Origin: UBA9676 sp035532275
GTDB taxonomy: Bacteria > Actinomycetota > Actinomycetes > Streptosporangiales > Streptosporangiaceae
NCBI GenBank assembly: GCA_035532275.1
Contig: DATKRG010000203.1
Span: forward strand, 12,655-76,654
DNA length: 64,000 nucleotides
Direction: 5' to 3'
The position numbers and the translations under genes were made by a program. Below the pieces are notes generated by a model. It saw only the letters and a list, made by a program, of their open reading frames with translations. It did not search any database and had not been told where the DNA came from. Shown piece after piece: positions 17,213-25,616 of this stretch. Position 1 is the first letter of the stretch. Each line of letters starts with the position of its first letter.

Positions 17213-17326
17213 TCAGGAGCCGGCGACCCGCCGCTCCTGGCCAGTCCAGTAGGGCTCGCGGAGCGTCTTGCGCTGGATCTTCCCGACCGGGCTGCGGGGC
17301 AGCGGGTCGGTGCGGAAGATGACCTT
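17213..17326 (-). pseudogene. 3' remnant of an acyl-CoA synthetase (AMP-binding)
   Basis: The minus strand encodes KVIFRTDPLPRSPVGKIQRK then TLREPYW and a stop at 17213-17215. PxxPVGKIxxxxLR is the C-terminal A10 motif of acyl-CoA ligases with the catalytic Lys. Only ~37 codons remain; upstream the frame meets an unrelated plus-strand P450 tail at about 17,326. This is a truncated gene left by a deletion. Confidence 0.7.
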
Positions 17327-17456
17327 CGATGGGGCGCTGCGCTATCTCGCGGCGGAGTTCGACACTGTCGAGGTCCAGGACTCCGACCTTCACTACCATC
17401 CGACGATCGTGTCGCGCAGCTTGCAGCAGCTCCGCGTCCGCTTCCACGACCGGTGA
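17327..17456 (+). pseudogene. 3' remnant of a cytochrome P450
   Basis: The plus strand reads RYLAAEFDTVEVQDSD then a segment ending RSLQQLRVRFHDR with stop TGA at 17454-17456. This resembles the last ~40 residues of bacterial P450s (after the heme Cys helix). The stop overlaps the ferredoxin GTG as GTGA, exactly as in an intact P450-ferredoxin pair. The heme-binding region is missing, so the gene is non-functional. Confidence 0.55.
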
Positions 17457-17680
17457 CCGCCCCAGCCGCTCGCAGGCCCGCCGTCGAGGTTGATCACGAC
17501 CTGTGCGCCGGGGCTTCCATGTGCCTGCAGTACGCACCGAACGCTTTCCGCCTCAACGCGAGCGGGCAGTCGGTGTTCGACCCGGACGGGGACTGGCGGC
17601 CCGACGAGGTCGCGGACGCGATCGAGGGTTGTCCGATGGCGGCGATCCGGCAGCTCGGCCCGGCGGGGCCGGCCCGGTGA
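17453..17680 (+). CDS. 3Fe-4S-type ferredoxin
   Basis: 75 residues from GTG 17453. Cluster ligands are in CAGASMC and later EGCPMAAI, a three-Cys pattern of [3Fe-4S] ferredoxins that feed actinobacterial P450s; the VEVDHDLC lead-in is typical. It is coupled by GTGA overlaps to the P450 remnant before it and the acyl-CoA dehydrogenase after it. Its P450 partner here is lost, so it may now serve another P450 (for example the one at 49.9-51.2 kb, which has its own ferredoxin) or be redundant. Confidence 0.85.
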   Translation: MTAPAARRPAVEVDHDLCAGASMCLQYAPNAFRLNASGQSVFDPDGDWRPDEVADAIEGCPMAAIRQLGPAGPAR

Positions 17681-18801
17681 GCGGTGTGAGGGAGGCACGG
17701 CCCGGGGAGCTCCGCGCCGCCGTGCGCGACTTCCTGGCAGGACAGCTGGCCGCCGGCGGCTACCGCCCCCGGTGCGACTCGTGGCTGTCCGGCTTCTCCC
17801 CGGAGTTCAGCCGGGCACTCGCCGCCCGGGGCTGGGTGGCCATGACCTGGCCGCGAGAGTGCGGGGGCCACGAACGCTCCGAGCTTGAGCGGTTCACCGT
17901 CAACGAGGAACTCCTGGCCGCCGGGGCTCCCGTTGCGGCTCACTGGTTCGGGGACCGCCAGGTCGGGCCCGGGCTGCTCAAGTACGGCACACAGGGCCAG
18001 CGATCCCGTTTCCTGCCCGCCATCGCCCGCGGTGAGTGCTACTTCTCGATCGGGATGTCAGAGCCGGACGCGGGATCGGACCTGGCCTCGGTACGTACCA
18101 GAGCGGCGAAAGCTGACGGCGGATGGCGGGTCGACGGCACCAAGGTATGGACCAGCCATGCCCATCGGTCGCACTACATGCTGACACTCGTCCGCACGTC
18201 ACCGGCGGCCGGCTCAGATCGGCACACCGGGCTGAGCCAGCTCATCATCGACCTGCGTGCGCCCGGCGTGCAGGTCAACCCGATTCCTTTCCTCGACGGG
18301 GAGCAGCACTTCAACGAAGTGGTGCTCGATAACGTGCTCGTCCCGGAGGATGCCCTGCTCGGCCAGGAAGGAGCTGGCTGGGCACAGGCCACGTCGGAAC
18401 TCGCACACGAGCGCAGCGGCCCGGAACGCTTCCTGTCGACGTTCCCGCTGCTTGCCGAACTCGTCCGGCGGTACGGCCACCGCGGTAACGCCGAGCTTGG
18501 CGTGCTGCTCGCCGAGCTTGCCACCCTGCGGCGGCTCTCCTACGGCGTCGCACAGGAACTGCAGGCCGGTGCAGCCCCGGCTGTCCAGGCCGCGCTGGTG
18601 AAAGATCTGGGAACCCGGTTCGAGAACCGGGTTATCGACGTCGCGCGCCGGATCGCGGACGTCGAGCCCGACCCGGACTCAGGCGGTCCGCTGACCCGGC
18701 TGCTCGCGGAGGCAGTGCTGCACGCCCCGGCCTTCACATTGCGCGGCGGCACCAGCGAAATCCTTCGCGGCGTTGTCGCCCGGGCGGTGGTGCCGAAGTG
18801 A
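17677..18801 (+). CDS. Acyl-CoA dehydrogenase (FadE-like), larger subunit
   Basis: 374 residues from the GTG overlapping the ferredoxin stop. Motifs: WPRECGGHERSELE, FSIGMSEPDAGSDLASVRTRA (FAD/substrate loop), VDGTKVWTSHAH, FNEVVLDNVLVPEDALLG and the C-terminal RGGTSEILRGVVAR. The position of the MCAD catalytic Glu (YEGT) is Gly here, as in some alpha2beta2 dehydrogenases that share a site with a partner. The next gene is a shorter, degenerate dehydrogenase, so a heteromeric enzyme of the steroid side-chain type (ChsE1-ChsE2-like) is a reasonable inference. It would oxidise an acyl-CoA to the enoyl-CoA using FAD. Confidence 0.87.
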   Translation: MSGVREARPGELRAAVRDFLAGQLAAGGYRPRCDSWLSGFSPEFSRALAARGWVAMTWPRECGGHERSELERFTVNEELLAAGAPVAAHWFGDRQVGPGLLKYGTQGQRSRFLPAIARGECYFSIGMSEPDAGSDLASVRTRAAKADGGWRVDGTKVWTSHAHRSHYMLTLVRTSPAAGSDRHTGLSQLIIDLRAPGVQVNPIPFLDGEQHFNEVVLDNVLVPEDALLGQEGAGWAQATSELAHERSGPERFLSTFPLLAELVRRYGHRGNAELGVLLAELATLRRLSYGVAQELQAGAAPAVQAALVKDLGTRFENRVIDVARRIADVEPDPDSGGPLTRLLAEAVLHAPAFTLRGGTSEILRGVVARAVVPK

Positions 18802-19838
18802 CGGGGGAGCTGCGGACCTCGGTCGAGGACCTCATCGGCGACCTGCCCGTCACCGCTGAGGACGATGCCCGCCTGCTGTATGACCGGCTCGCCGACGGCG
18901 GGTGGACAACGGTCAGCGTGCCCGAGCACCTGGGTGGCTCTGGTGGCAGCATCGCGGACGCCGCCGAAGTCGTAGCCGCCGTGGCTGCGGCTGGTACGGG
19001 CCTGCCGGTCGGCGAGACGGCGATTATCGCCGGCTGGCTGCTGCGCACCGCCGGGCTGGCACTCCCGATTGCATCGCGGTGCGTCGTGCCGGTCACCGGG
19101 CGGGTCGAGGGGGCACTGGATGGGAATGGTGCCACCGGGTTGCTCACCATGCGCGCGGAACGCGTGGCCTGGGCCAGCTGGGCAAGCCATCTCATTGTCC
19201 CCGTTCCGCGGGACCCGGACCGGACGTGGGTGGTGGCGGTGGACGCCATGCGCGCGGCGATCCGGCGCGGTTCGAACCTCGCCGGTGAGCCCCGCGATGA
19301 CGTCGAGACAGCGGCGGCGCCAGTGCTGGCGGCGGTCACCGTCGGCATCCCGCACGACGACCTCCTCGCCGGACTCGCCGCGGTGGGTGCGCTGACGCGA
19401 AGTGTCCAGATCGCCCACGCCCTCGGGCGTGTCGCGTCGATGACCGCGCGGTTCTGCGCACAGCGGGTTCAGTTCGGCCGCCCGCTGTCGGCGTTCCAGG
19501 CGGTTCAGCAGCAACTCGCCGAACTGGCAGCCGAGGCCGCGGCAGCGCAAGCCGCGGTGACGCTCGCCCTGGCGGGAACCGATGGCCCGCGGCGTCCGGT
19601 ACTGGCCGCGATCGCCAAGACACGCACCGGGCAGGCGGCCGGCGTGGGGGCACGGATCGCGCACCAGCTGCACGGTGCTATCGGCGTCACCCGCGAGCAT
19701 CCCCTGCAGCACTACACCCGCGCGCTGTGGTCGTGGCGAGAGGAGTTCGGCTCAGAGAGCCACTGGTCGCGATACCTCGCAGCGCAGATGGCTCAGGCAG
19801 GCATGCCGCTATGGGCGTGGGTGACGGCGGATGACTGA
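18798..19838 (+). CDS. Acyl-CoA dehydrogenase-like second subunit
   Basis: 346 residues. GTG 18798 overlaps the previous stop (GTGA). The N-terminal helical domain is short (LYDRLADGGWTTVSVPEHLGGSGGS), the middle beta domain is reduced and lacks the usual SEPxAGSD loop, and the C-terminal helices are good: ARFCAQRVQFGRPLSAFQAVQ, HQLHGAIGVTREHPL and the ALWSWREEFGSES stretch. Reduced partner subunits of this sort pair with a fuller ACAD in alpha2beta2 enzymes. The FAD-binding R-x-Q-F-G-R-P-L segment is intact. No separate promoter. Confidence 0.83.
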   Translation: MTGELRTSVEDLIGDLPVTAEDDARLLYDRLADGGWTTVSVPEHLGGSGGSIADAAEVVAAVAAAGTGLPVGETAIIAGWLLRTAGLALPIASRCVVPVTGRVEGALDGNGATGLLTMRAERVAWASWASHLIVPVPRDPDRTWVVAVDAMRAAIRRGSNLAGEPRDDVETAAAPVLAAVTVGIPHDDLLAGLAAVGALTRSVQIAHALGRVASMTARFCAQRVQFGRPLSAFQAVQQQLAELAAEAAAAQAAVTLALAGTDGPRRPVLAAIAKTRTGQAAGVGARIAHQLHGAIGVTREHPLQHYTRALWSWREEFGSESHWSRYLAAQMAQAGMPLWAWVTADD

Positions 19839-19900
19839 CGCACCCGGAGGCAACGGCCGGCGGTTGCCCGCACACGAGCCGGAGCCCTGCGGAGGATCGC

Positions 19901-21016
19901 ATGGAACGCGTTTATCTGCACGGCACCGCCGTGCACAGGTCCTGGGCCGACCCCGCCGCGAGCCTGACTGACCTGATCTTCGCCACAACGAGCGCGGCGC
20001 TAGCCCAGGCCGGCCTGCGGGTACGCGATGTCGACAGTGTCATCCTCGGCGCGCACGACGTTACCGATGGCCGGTCGCTGTCGAGCATGGTCACCGCGCC
20101 TGCCGCAGGCGCGTACCTCAAAGACGAGATACGCCTGGGCGATGACGGGGCAAGCGCCTTCGTTCTGGGAACCGCGCAGATCCGCGCGGGAGCGTCGCGG
20201 GCATGCATCGTCGCGGCCTGGGGCAGGGCGAGTGAGGGCGTCCCCGATGCGGTCGCCGCTGCGCTGTTCGACCCATTTTTCACCCGGCCGCTCGGGCTCA
20301 CCGAGATCACCGTCTCCGCCCTGCGTGCTGGGGCTGCGCTCGCCCGCTACCCCGACTACCACGTGTGGCGGAGTGCCGCAGTGGCTCGGCGGACGGTGAC
20401 GGCCGGAGCAGCGATGGCCGGAGCGGCGACGGCCGGGGCGGCGGGCCGCAGGTCCCCGGCTCCGCTGCCCCTGCGCAGCGAGGAGCTCCCGGTCTGGTCC
20501 GACGTCGTCGCCGCAGCGGTGCTCTCCGCCGATCCGGGGCCTGTTGAGGTCCGCGGGGTCGGGATGTCAACGGAGCCCTACCAGATCGGTGACCGCGACC
20601 TGCTGGGCCTGCCCGCCCTCGCCCGGGCGAGCAGCCAGGCTCTCCGCGCGGCGGGCTGCGTCATCGAGGAGGTAGATGTGCTTGAGCTGGACGGGCTGAC
20701 TTTGTTCGACGAGGCGCTCTCGGTGGAAGCGGTCGGCGCTGCGCCTGCGGGCAGGGGAATGCGCTTGCTTGCCCAGAGCCCGCAGGTCAACCGCGACGGA
20801 GGCTTTGCCGCGGGCTACTGCGCGCCCGCCATGGGACTGGTTCGCATCTGCGAGGCGGCAGGCCGGCTCACGGAGCCGGGGTCGGTGGCGCTGGCCAGTG
20901 GAAGCTCGGTCGTCGCGGCGCAGGCGCAGGCGGCGGTCGTGCTGGCACACCCGGGGAAACCAGCGGGCCGCCCTGTCACCCGCGGTCCCGCGCGAGCACG
21001 GGAACAAGGGGAGTGA
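19901..21016 (+). CDS. Thiolase-fold protein lacking catalytic Cys and His (Ltp2/SCPx-like)
   Basis: 371 residues. Thiolase layout: AGLRVRDVDSVILGAHD, IRLGDDGASAFVLGTAQIRAG, then C-terminal PQVNRDGGFAAGYCAPAMGL. Aligned with CASG and GHPxG of thiolases, the catalytic Cys is Gly80 and the HPxG His region is YCAPAMG. It cannot be a normal Claisen thiolase. Members like this pair with DUF35 proteins, for example the steroid side-chain retro-aldolase Ltp2-ChsH2. The DUF35 gene follows with a GTGA overlap. An Ala/Gly-rich insert near residues 165-185 (alternating TAGAA-type repeats) is probably a disordered loop. Confidence 0.75.
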   Translation: MERVYLHGTAVHRSWADPAASLTDLIFATTSAALAQAGLRVRDVDSVILGAHDVTDGRSLSSMVTAPAAGAYLKDEIRLGDDGASAFVLGTAQIRAGASRACIVAAWGRASEGVPDAVAAALFDPFFTRPLGLTEITVSALRAGAALARYPDYHVWRSAAVARRTVTAGAAMAGAATAGAAGRRSPAPLPLRSEELPVWSDVVAAAVLSADPGPVEVRGVGMSTEPYQIGDRDLLGLPALARASSQALRAAGCVIEEVDVLELDGLTLFDEALSVEAVGAAPAGRGMRLLAQSPQVNRDGGFAAGYCAPAMGLVRICEAAGRLTEPGSVALASGSSVVAAQAQAAVVLAHPGKPAGRPVTRGPARAREQGE

Positions 21017-21502
21017 CTCAGGTGACCGGCGCTCCCGGCGATCCCGTCCCGCCTCTTACCATCGCTGGCCACTGGGACTTTCACTACAACTACTTCGCCG
21101 GGGGAAGCGGCGAGCAGGTTCTTCCACGAACTCGGCAACCGCCGGATCATGGGCACTCTCTGCCCCCGGTGCCGGCGGATCCTCGTCCCGGCCCGCAGCT
21201 TCTGCGACGCCTGCTTCACCGCGACGACCGACTGGCGGCAGGTCGGGGACACCGGACGGCTGGCGACGTTCACCATCCTGACGTCGAAGTTCCCCGGGCT
21301 GCCCGACCCGCCCGTGGTGATCGGCTACGTCACTCTCGAGGGCGCCAGCACCGCACTGCTCAACTTTGTCGAAGGGGTCGACCTCAGCGACGTGGAGGCT
21401 GCCGCGGCCCGGCTCCTGACGCAGCCGACCGTGCGAGTCCGCTTCCGCGATCGGCGCGAGGGGCGCATCACTGATTTCTTCTTCGAGGCGGAGGACGTGT
21501 GA
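21013..21502 (+). pseudogene. DUF35 zinc-ribbon/OB-fold acyl-CoA partner, frameshifted
   Basis: The GTG at 21013 overlaps the thiolase stop and reads MTQVTGAPGDPVPPLTIAGH, then DFHYNYFAG. The family continuation SRFFHELGNRRIMGTLCPRC, CDACF and the OB-fold lie in the other frame from ~21,112 to 21,502. Removing one G from the run of five at 21100-21104 joins them as FAGEAASRFFHEL, the usual DUF35 N-terminal helix, giving 163 residues. So either the genome has a one-base insertion or the base is a sequencing error. A shorter product from ATG 21149 (117 residues) keeps the CPRC/CDAC ribbon but loses the docking helix. The end overlaps the SDR start. Confidence 0.8.
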
Positions 21503-22248
21503 GCAGGCCCGGGAACGTAGCGGCCGTTGTGACCGGCGCGGCCGGGGGACTCGGGGCGGCGATCACCCACGCGCTGGCAGGTGCGGGGGTTCCGGTCAGC
21601 GCGGTTGACATCGACGAGGCAGGGCTCAGGCGGCTGTGTGCCTCGCTCCCGCATGGCCAGGTGCACTCGGTCGTCGCGGACGTGGCCGACCCCGACGCCG
21701 CGCGGCGCTGCGTGGCGGAAACCGCCTCAGTGCTCGGCGCGCCGCTCATCCTGATCAGCAACGCGGGGATCACGGACAAGTCTGCTTTCCTCCACGAGAT
21801 GAGCGACTCGCTGTGGCACATGGAAATGTCGGTGCACGCGACTGCCGCGTTTTTGTGGACGCGTGCCTGCCTGCCCGGCATGCGAGAGGCAGGCTGGGGA
21901 CGCATCGTGAACGTCTCCTCGATCGCGGCCAGCATGGGCGACTTCGCCCACGCCGCGTACTCCTCGGCGAAGGCGGCGCTGCTCGGCCTGACACGCTCGG
22001 CCGCGCTGGAGGGCGCGCGGTTCGGGATCACCGCGAACGCCGTCCTGCCAGGCATGATCCGCACGCCGGCGTATGACCGGATCCGCCCGGACGTGCGCGG
22101 CCGGGTCGAGGCACGCACCGCCATGAAGCGTCCCGGGGAGCCCGAAGAAGTCGCCTCGCTGGTCGCCTACCTCAGCTCTGACGCCGCTTCCTTCCTTACC
22201 GGGCAGGCGATCACGGTGGACGGTGGCCTCGGTCTCTTCGTCTTCTGA
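21499..22248 (+). CDS. Short-chain dehydrogenase/reductase (beta-hydroxyacyl-CoA type)
   Basis: 249 residues; GTG 21499 overlaps the DUF35 stop. Cofactor motif TGAAGGLG near residue 12, Asp in VDIDEAG (NAD preference), NAG in ISNAGITD, catalytic Ser in VNVSSIAASM and YSSAKAALLG with the Y-x-x-x-K pair, and C-terminal FLTGQAITVDGGLGLFVF. A classical SDR. In this operon it would oxidise the 3-hydroxyacyl-CoA formed after dehydrogenation and hydration. No hydratase gene is in the operon itself, unless the crotonase at 15.5-16.3 kb serves. Confidence 0.9.
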   Translation: MSRPGNVAAVVTGAAGGLGAAITHALAGAGVPVSAVDIDEAGLRRLCASLPHGQVHSVVADVADPDAARRCVAETASVLGAPLILISNAGITDKSAFLHEMSDSLWHMEMSVHATAAFLWTRACLPGMREAGWGRIVNVSSIAASMGDFAHAAYSSAKAALLGLTRSAALEGARFGITANAVLPGMIRTPAYDRIRPDVRGRVEARTAMKRPGEPEEVASLVAYLSSDAASFLTGQAITVDGGLGLFVF

Positions 22249-22307
22249 ACCAACGCCGCGGGCGCAAGTGCGCACGCGGCCCGAGATGCCAGGAGGAGGC
22301 AGCCCAC

Positions 22308-23483
22308 ATGAGCAGGTCACGAGAGCTCGCGATCATCGGCGTCGGTCAGACGCACTATCGCCGGCGGCACGAGTCGTCTACTCCCGAACTGGTCCACCAG
22401 GCGGTCCAAGCGGCGCTGCGAGACGCCGGCATCGAGATGCGTGACGTCGACATCGTTATCGGCGGGTTCGCCCCGGACGGCCTGGCGGGGGAGAACTGCC
22501 CCGACAAGAGCTTCCTGCCTGCGGCCGGCGCGGTGGGCCGCTGGAGCATGCGGATCAACACCGGCGGCACAACGGGCATCGCCGCGGCGTACGCTGCCAT
22601 GGACCTGCTGGAGGCGCGGTACGGCGATATCGCCATCGCCGTGGGGGTCGAGCGGATGGCTCAGGCGGTGAACGTGCCCGCGGTCTTCAACTCGATCTTC
22701 GATCCGGTCTATGAGCGCGACACCGGACTGTCCACCATCTCGATGGGCGCGCTGAGGGCGAGCCGGATGATGATGAAGTGGGGTTACACGGCGGAGTTGT
22801 GGGCGCAGGTCGCAGCCCGTAACTACGCCCATGCCACTCGCAACCCGCTGGCGCAGATCACCCGGCCGTTCACGGCCGACGAGGTGCTGGCCTCGCGCAT
22901 GCTGGCGTGGCCGATCCGCCAGCTCGACGCGTGCCCGATCTCTGAGGGGGTGTGCGCCGTGGTGCTGGCCGGAGCCGAGGCCGCGCAGCGGGCGGGGCGC
23001 CCGGCCGCCTGGGTGCGGGGCCGGGCGTCGTTCACCGACACCTACAACATGGGCGACCGGTTCGACCGTGCCGAAGGCGATCTCGTCGACCTGCTCACTC
23101 TCCGCAAGTCGGCGCAGCGGGCGTTCGCCGAGGCCGGGATCCCATCGGCCGCGGTGGCTGACGTGGTCGAGATCCACGCGCCGTTCACTCACGCGGAAAC
23201 AATGGCGTACGCACCGCTGCGGTTCTGCGCTGCCAAGGATGGGCCGGACCTGGTCGCGTCTGGTTTTGGCGGATGGGAGAGCCGGCCGGTGGTCAACCCG
23301 TCCGGTGGGCCGCAGGCGGCTAACCCCGTCGGCGCGACCGCGCTGGTCCGGCTGGCGGAATGCGCCTTGCAGGTGCGGCGCACCGCGGGCGAGCACCAAG
23401 TCCGCAACGCCACCCTGGCGGTCGCGACCGGCCAGGGCGGCGCCAGCCAGTTCTCCACCTGCACTGTGCTCACGGTGGCCTGA
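22308..23483 (+). CDS. Second thiolase-fold protein lacking catalytic Cys
   Basis: 391 residues, start ATG 22308 after AGGAGG. Family features: AIIGVGQTHYRRR, MRINTGGTTGIAAAYAAMDLL, MMKWGYTAELWAQVAARNY, DVVEIHAPFTHAETM and VNPSGGPQAANPVGATALVR. The Cys position is Gly87 and the HPxG His is Asn (NPVGAT). Like the first thiolase-type gene it is probably an aldolase or carrier-type enzyme rather than a thiolase. It is 60 nt after the SDR gene in the same direction. The two thiolase-like proteins are quite different from each other, so they may form a heteromer or act on successive steps. Confidence 0.78.
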   Translation: MSRSRELAIIGVGQTHYRRRHESSTPELVHQAVQAALRDAGIEMRDVDIVIGGFAPDGLAGENCPDKSFLPAAGAVGRWSMRINTGGTTGIAAAYAAMDLLEARYGDIAIAVGVERMAQAVNVPAVFNSIFDPVYERDTGLSTISMGALRASRMMMKWGYTAELWAQVAARNYAHATRNPLAQITRPFTADEVLASRMLAWPIRQLDACPISEGVCAVVLAGAEAAQRAGRPAAWVRGRASFTDTYNMGDRFDRAEGDLVDLLTLRKSAQRAFAEAGIPSAAVADVVEIHAPFTHAETMAYAPLRFCAAKDGPDLVASGFGGWESRPVVNPSGGPQAANPVGATALVRLAECALQVRRTAGEHQVRNATLAVATGQGGASQFSTCTVLTVA

Positions 23484-23529
23484 CCATGCCGCAGCGAGAG
23501 CCCGCACGACAAGCTGTGAAGGGATCCCC

Positions 23530-25326
23530 ATGAGTGTCCTTGACGCGCCGGCGACTGCTCTGGCCGGAGACGTGTTCTCGAACTGGGTGGAGAAGTTCGG
23601 GATGGCCCTGGAAAGCGGCGACCCCGCACTCATCGCCGGCCACTTCGAGCAGGACGGCTATTGGCGGGACATCTTGTCCTTCACCTGGGATTACCGGACC
23701 TTCGCGGGCACCGCGGAGATCCAGCGGGCGGTTGCCGCGACCCTGGCAGCGGCGCAGCCCCGTTCCGCGCGAGTGGCGGCGGACCGCTACCGGCCCCGGC
23801 TCGTCAAGCGGTCGGCCCGGCCCGTCATCGAGGGCTACTTCGACTTCGACACCAGTGTCGGCCGCGGGACCGGATTCGTGCGCCTGCTCGTCAATGAGAC
23901 CGAGCCCTTCGAGTCGAAAGTATGGATCCTCCTGACAACCCTGCAGGAGCTTCGCGGGTTCGAGGAGAAAGTCGGCCTGTTGCGCCCGACGGGGGTCGAG
24001 TACTCGATGAACTTCGCCGGCGACAACTGGCTCGACGCGCGGATCAAGTCACAGGAGTACGCAGACCGTGATCCCGAGGTACTCATCGTCGGGGGCGGGC
24101 AGTCGGGGCTGTGCCTGGCGGCCCGGCTGACCCAGATCGGAGTCGATGCGCTCATCGTCGAGAAGAACGAGCGGATCGGCGACAACTGGCGCAACAGGTA
24201 CCACTCGCTCACACTGCACAACGAGGTGTGGGCCAACAGCATGCCTTACATCCCGTTCCCGCCCACCTGGCCCACGTTCCTGCCGAAGGACAAGCTGGCC
24301 GGCTGGCTGGAGGCCTATGCAGAATTCATGGAACTCGATGTCTGGGCAGGGACGGAGTTCGTCGGCGCGCACTACGACGACGCTGCGCGCGTGTGGAAGG
24401 TCCGCCTCACCAGGCGGGGGGGAGTTGAGCGGGAGTTGCGCGTGCCGCACGTCGTCCTGGCCACCGGCAGCGTGAGCGGCCTTCCGCACGTTCCCGTGCT
24501 GCCGGGGCTCGACGAGTTCGCGGGTGAGGTGATCCACTCGAGCCAGTTCACAACTGGAAGTGCCTACCAGGGCAAGCGGGCGATCGTGGTGGGCACCGGA
24601 AACAGCGGGCATGACGTGGCCCAGGACCTGTACGGCAATGGTGCCGCTCAGGTGACGTTGGTCCAGCGCAACCCCACCTGCGTGGTCAGCCTCGTCCCGA
24701 GCGGCACGATGGTCTACGCCCTTTACTCAGAAGGCCCACCCGTCGAGGACGTGGACCTCATCACGGCGGCGATTCCTTACCCGGTCCTGAAGGAGACCTA
24801 TCAGTGGCTGACGAAGCGGACGTGCGCTCTCGACCATGATCTCCTTGAGAAACTCCGGGCTGCGGGCTTCGAGACTGATTTCGAGCCCGATGGCACGGGC
24901 TTCCACATGAGATATCTGCGCCGGGGTGGCGGCTACTACATCAACGTCGGCTGCTCAGATCTCATCGCCAACGGCCGGATCCGCCTGGTCCAGGCGCGGG
25001 ACATGACCACCTTTACGCCCGGCGGCCTGCGCATGGCCGATGGCAGCGCGATCGGTGCCGACCTGGTGGTCATGGCGACGGGCTACGAGAATCAGCAGGA
25101 GAGCGTCCAACGTCAGTTCGGCCCCGAAGTCGCTGACAAAGTAGGACCCATCTGGGGGTTCAACGAAGACGGCTTCATGCGGAACATGTGGACCCGGACC
25201 AGCCAAGCGGGCTTTTGGATTATGGGCGGGGCACTCAACGAAGCACGACTCTACTCGAGGTTCCTGGCCCTTCTCATCAAAGCCGATCTGGAAGGGATGC
25301 TCATGTCGGCGGCACGTGAATACTGA
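23530..25326 (+). CDS. FAD-dependent monooxygenase with N-terminal NTF2-like domain
   Basis: 598 residues; ATG 23530 with AAGGGA upstream. Residues ~1-160 form an NTF2/SnoaL-like domain (LESGDPALIAGHFEQDGYWRD). Then the FAD Rossmann motif VLIVGGGQSGLCLAARL, an FMO-like ERIGDNWRNRYHSLTLHNE, the NADPH site AIVVGTGNSGHDVAQDLYG, and ATGYENQ near the end. This is a class B (FMO/Baeyer-Villiger-like) flavoenzyme of the type annotated as putative flavoprotein. It would insert oxygen into a carbonyl or hydroxylate the substrate of the operon. It is the last gene of the operon. Confidence 0.85.
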   Translation: MSVLDAPATALAGDVFSNWVEKFGMALESGDPALIAGHFEQDGYWRDILSFTWDYRTFAGTAEIQRAVAATLAAAQPRSARVAADRYRPRLVKRSARPVIEGYFDFDTSVGRGTGFVRLLVNETEPFESKVWILLTTLQELRGFEEKVGLLRPTGVEYSMNFAGDNWLDARIKSQEYADRDPEVLIVGGGQSGLCLAARLTQIGVDALIVEKNERIGDNWRNRYHSLTLHNEVWANSMPYIPFPPTWPTFLPKDKLAGWLEAYAEFMELDVWAGTEFVGAHYDDAARVWKVRLTRRGGVERELRVPHVVLATGSVSGLPHVPVLPGLDEFAGEVIHSSQFTTGSAYQGKRAIVVGTGNSGHDVAQDLYGNGAAQVTLVQRNPTCVVSLVPSGTMVYALYSEGPPVEDVDLITAAIPYPVLKETYQWLTKRTCALDHDLLEKLRAAGFETDFEPDGTGFHMRYLRRGGGYYINVGCSDLIANGRIRLVQARDMTTFTPGGLRMADGSAIGADLVVMATGYENQQESVQRQFGPEVADKVGPIWGFNEDGFMRNMWTRTSQAGFWIMGGALNEARLYSRFLALLIKADLEGMLMSAAREY

Positions 25327-25616
25327 CCCCGGCGCGGCACTCGGGTTCCAGGTCGCTACCGGGTCAGTTTCCGCGCGTCGACGTCAGGCAGATGCGGAGG
25401 ATTGCTCCGGAGTAATGCGGGCCTTCGAAGTTAACCGGGACAAGATCAGCGGGAAGCCGCAGGCGTCGTGTTCCAGGGTCCAGGGTCAGCACTCTTCGGC
25501 GTGAAGGCCTGCTGGTAACGGATGTGCAGGCGGGCCGGCCGGCATGGTGGAGGTGTGGGCGGTCAGGACTGGTCGGCGGCTGCGGCGTGCCCGGGCGGGT
25601 CGGTGTCCTGCTCGCC
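25327..25616. other. Convergent intergenic region
   Basis: 290 bp between the convergent monooxygenase and histidine kinase genes. No supported gene. No strong terminator hairpin was found by eye. Confidence 0.5.

Noticed and set aside
21013..21502. Programmed ribosomal frameshift in DUF35
   Set aside because: The G run has no downstream structure or shift motif that I can see, and DUF35 genes are not known to use frameshifting. A mutation or sequencing error is simpler.
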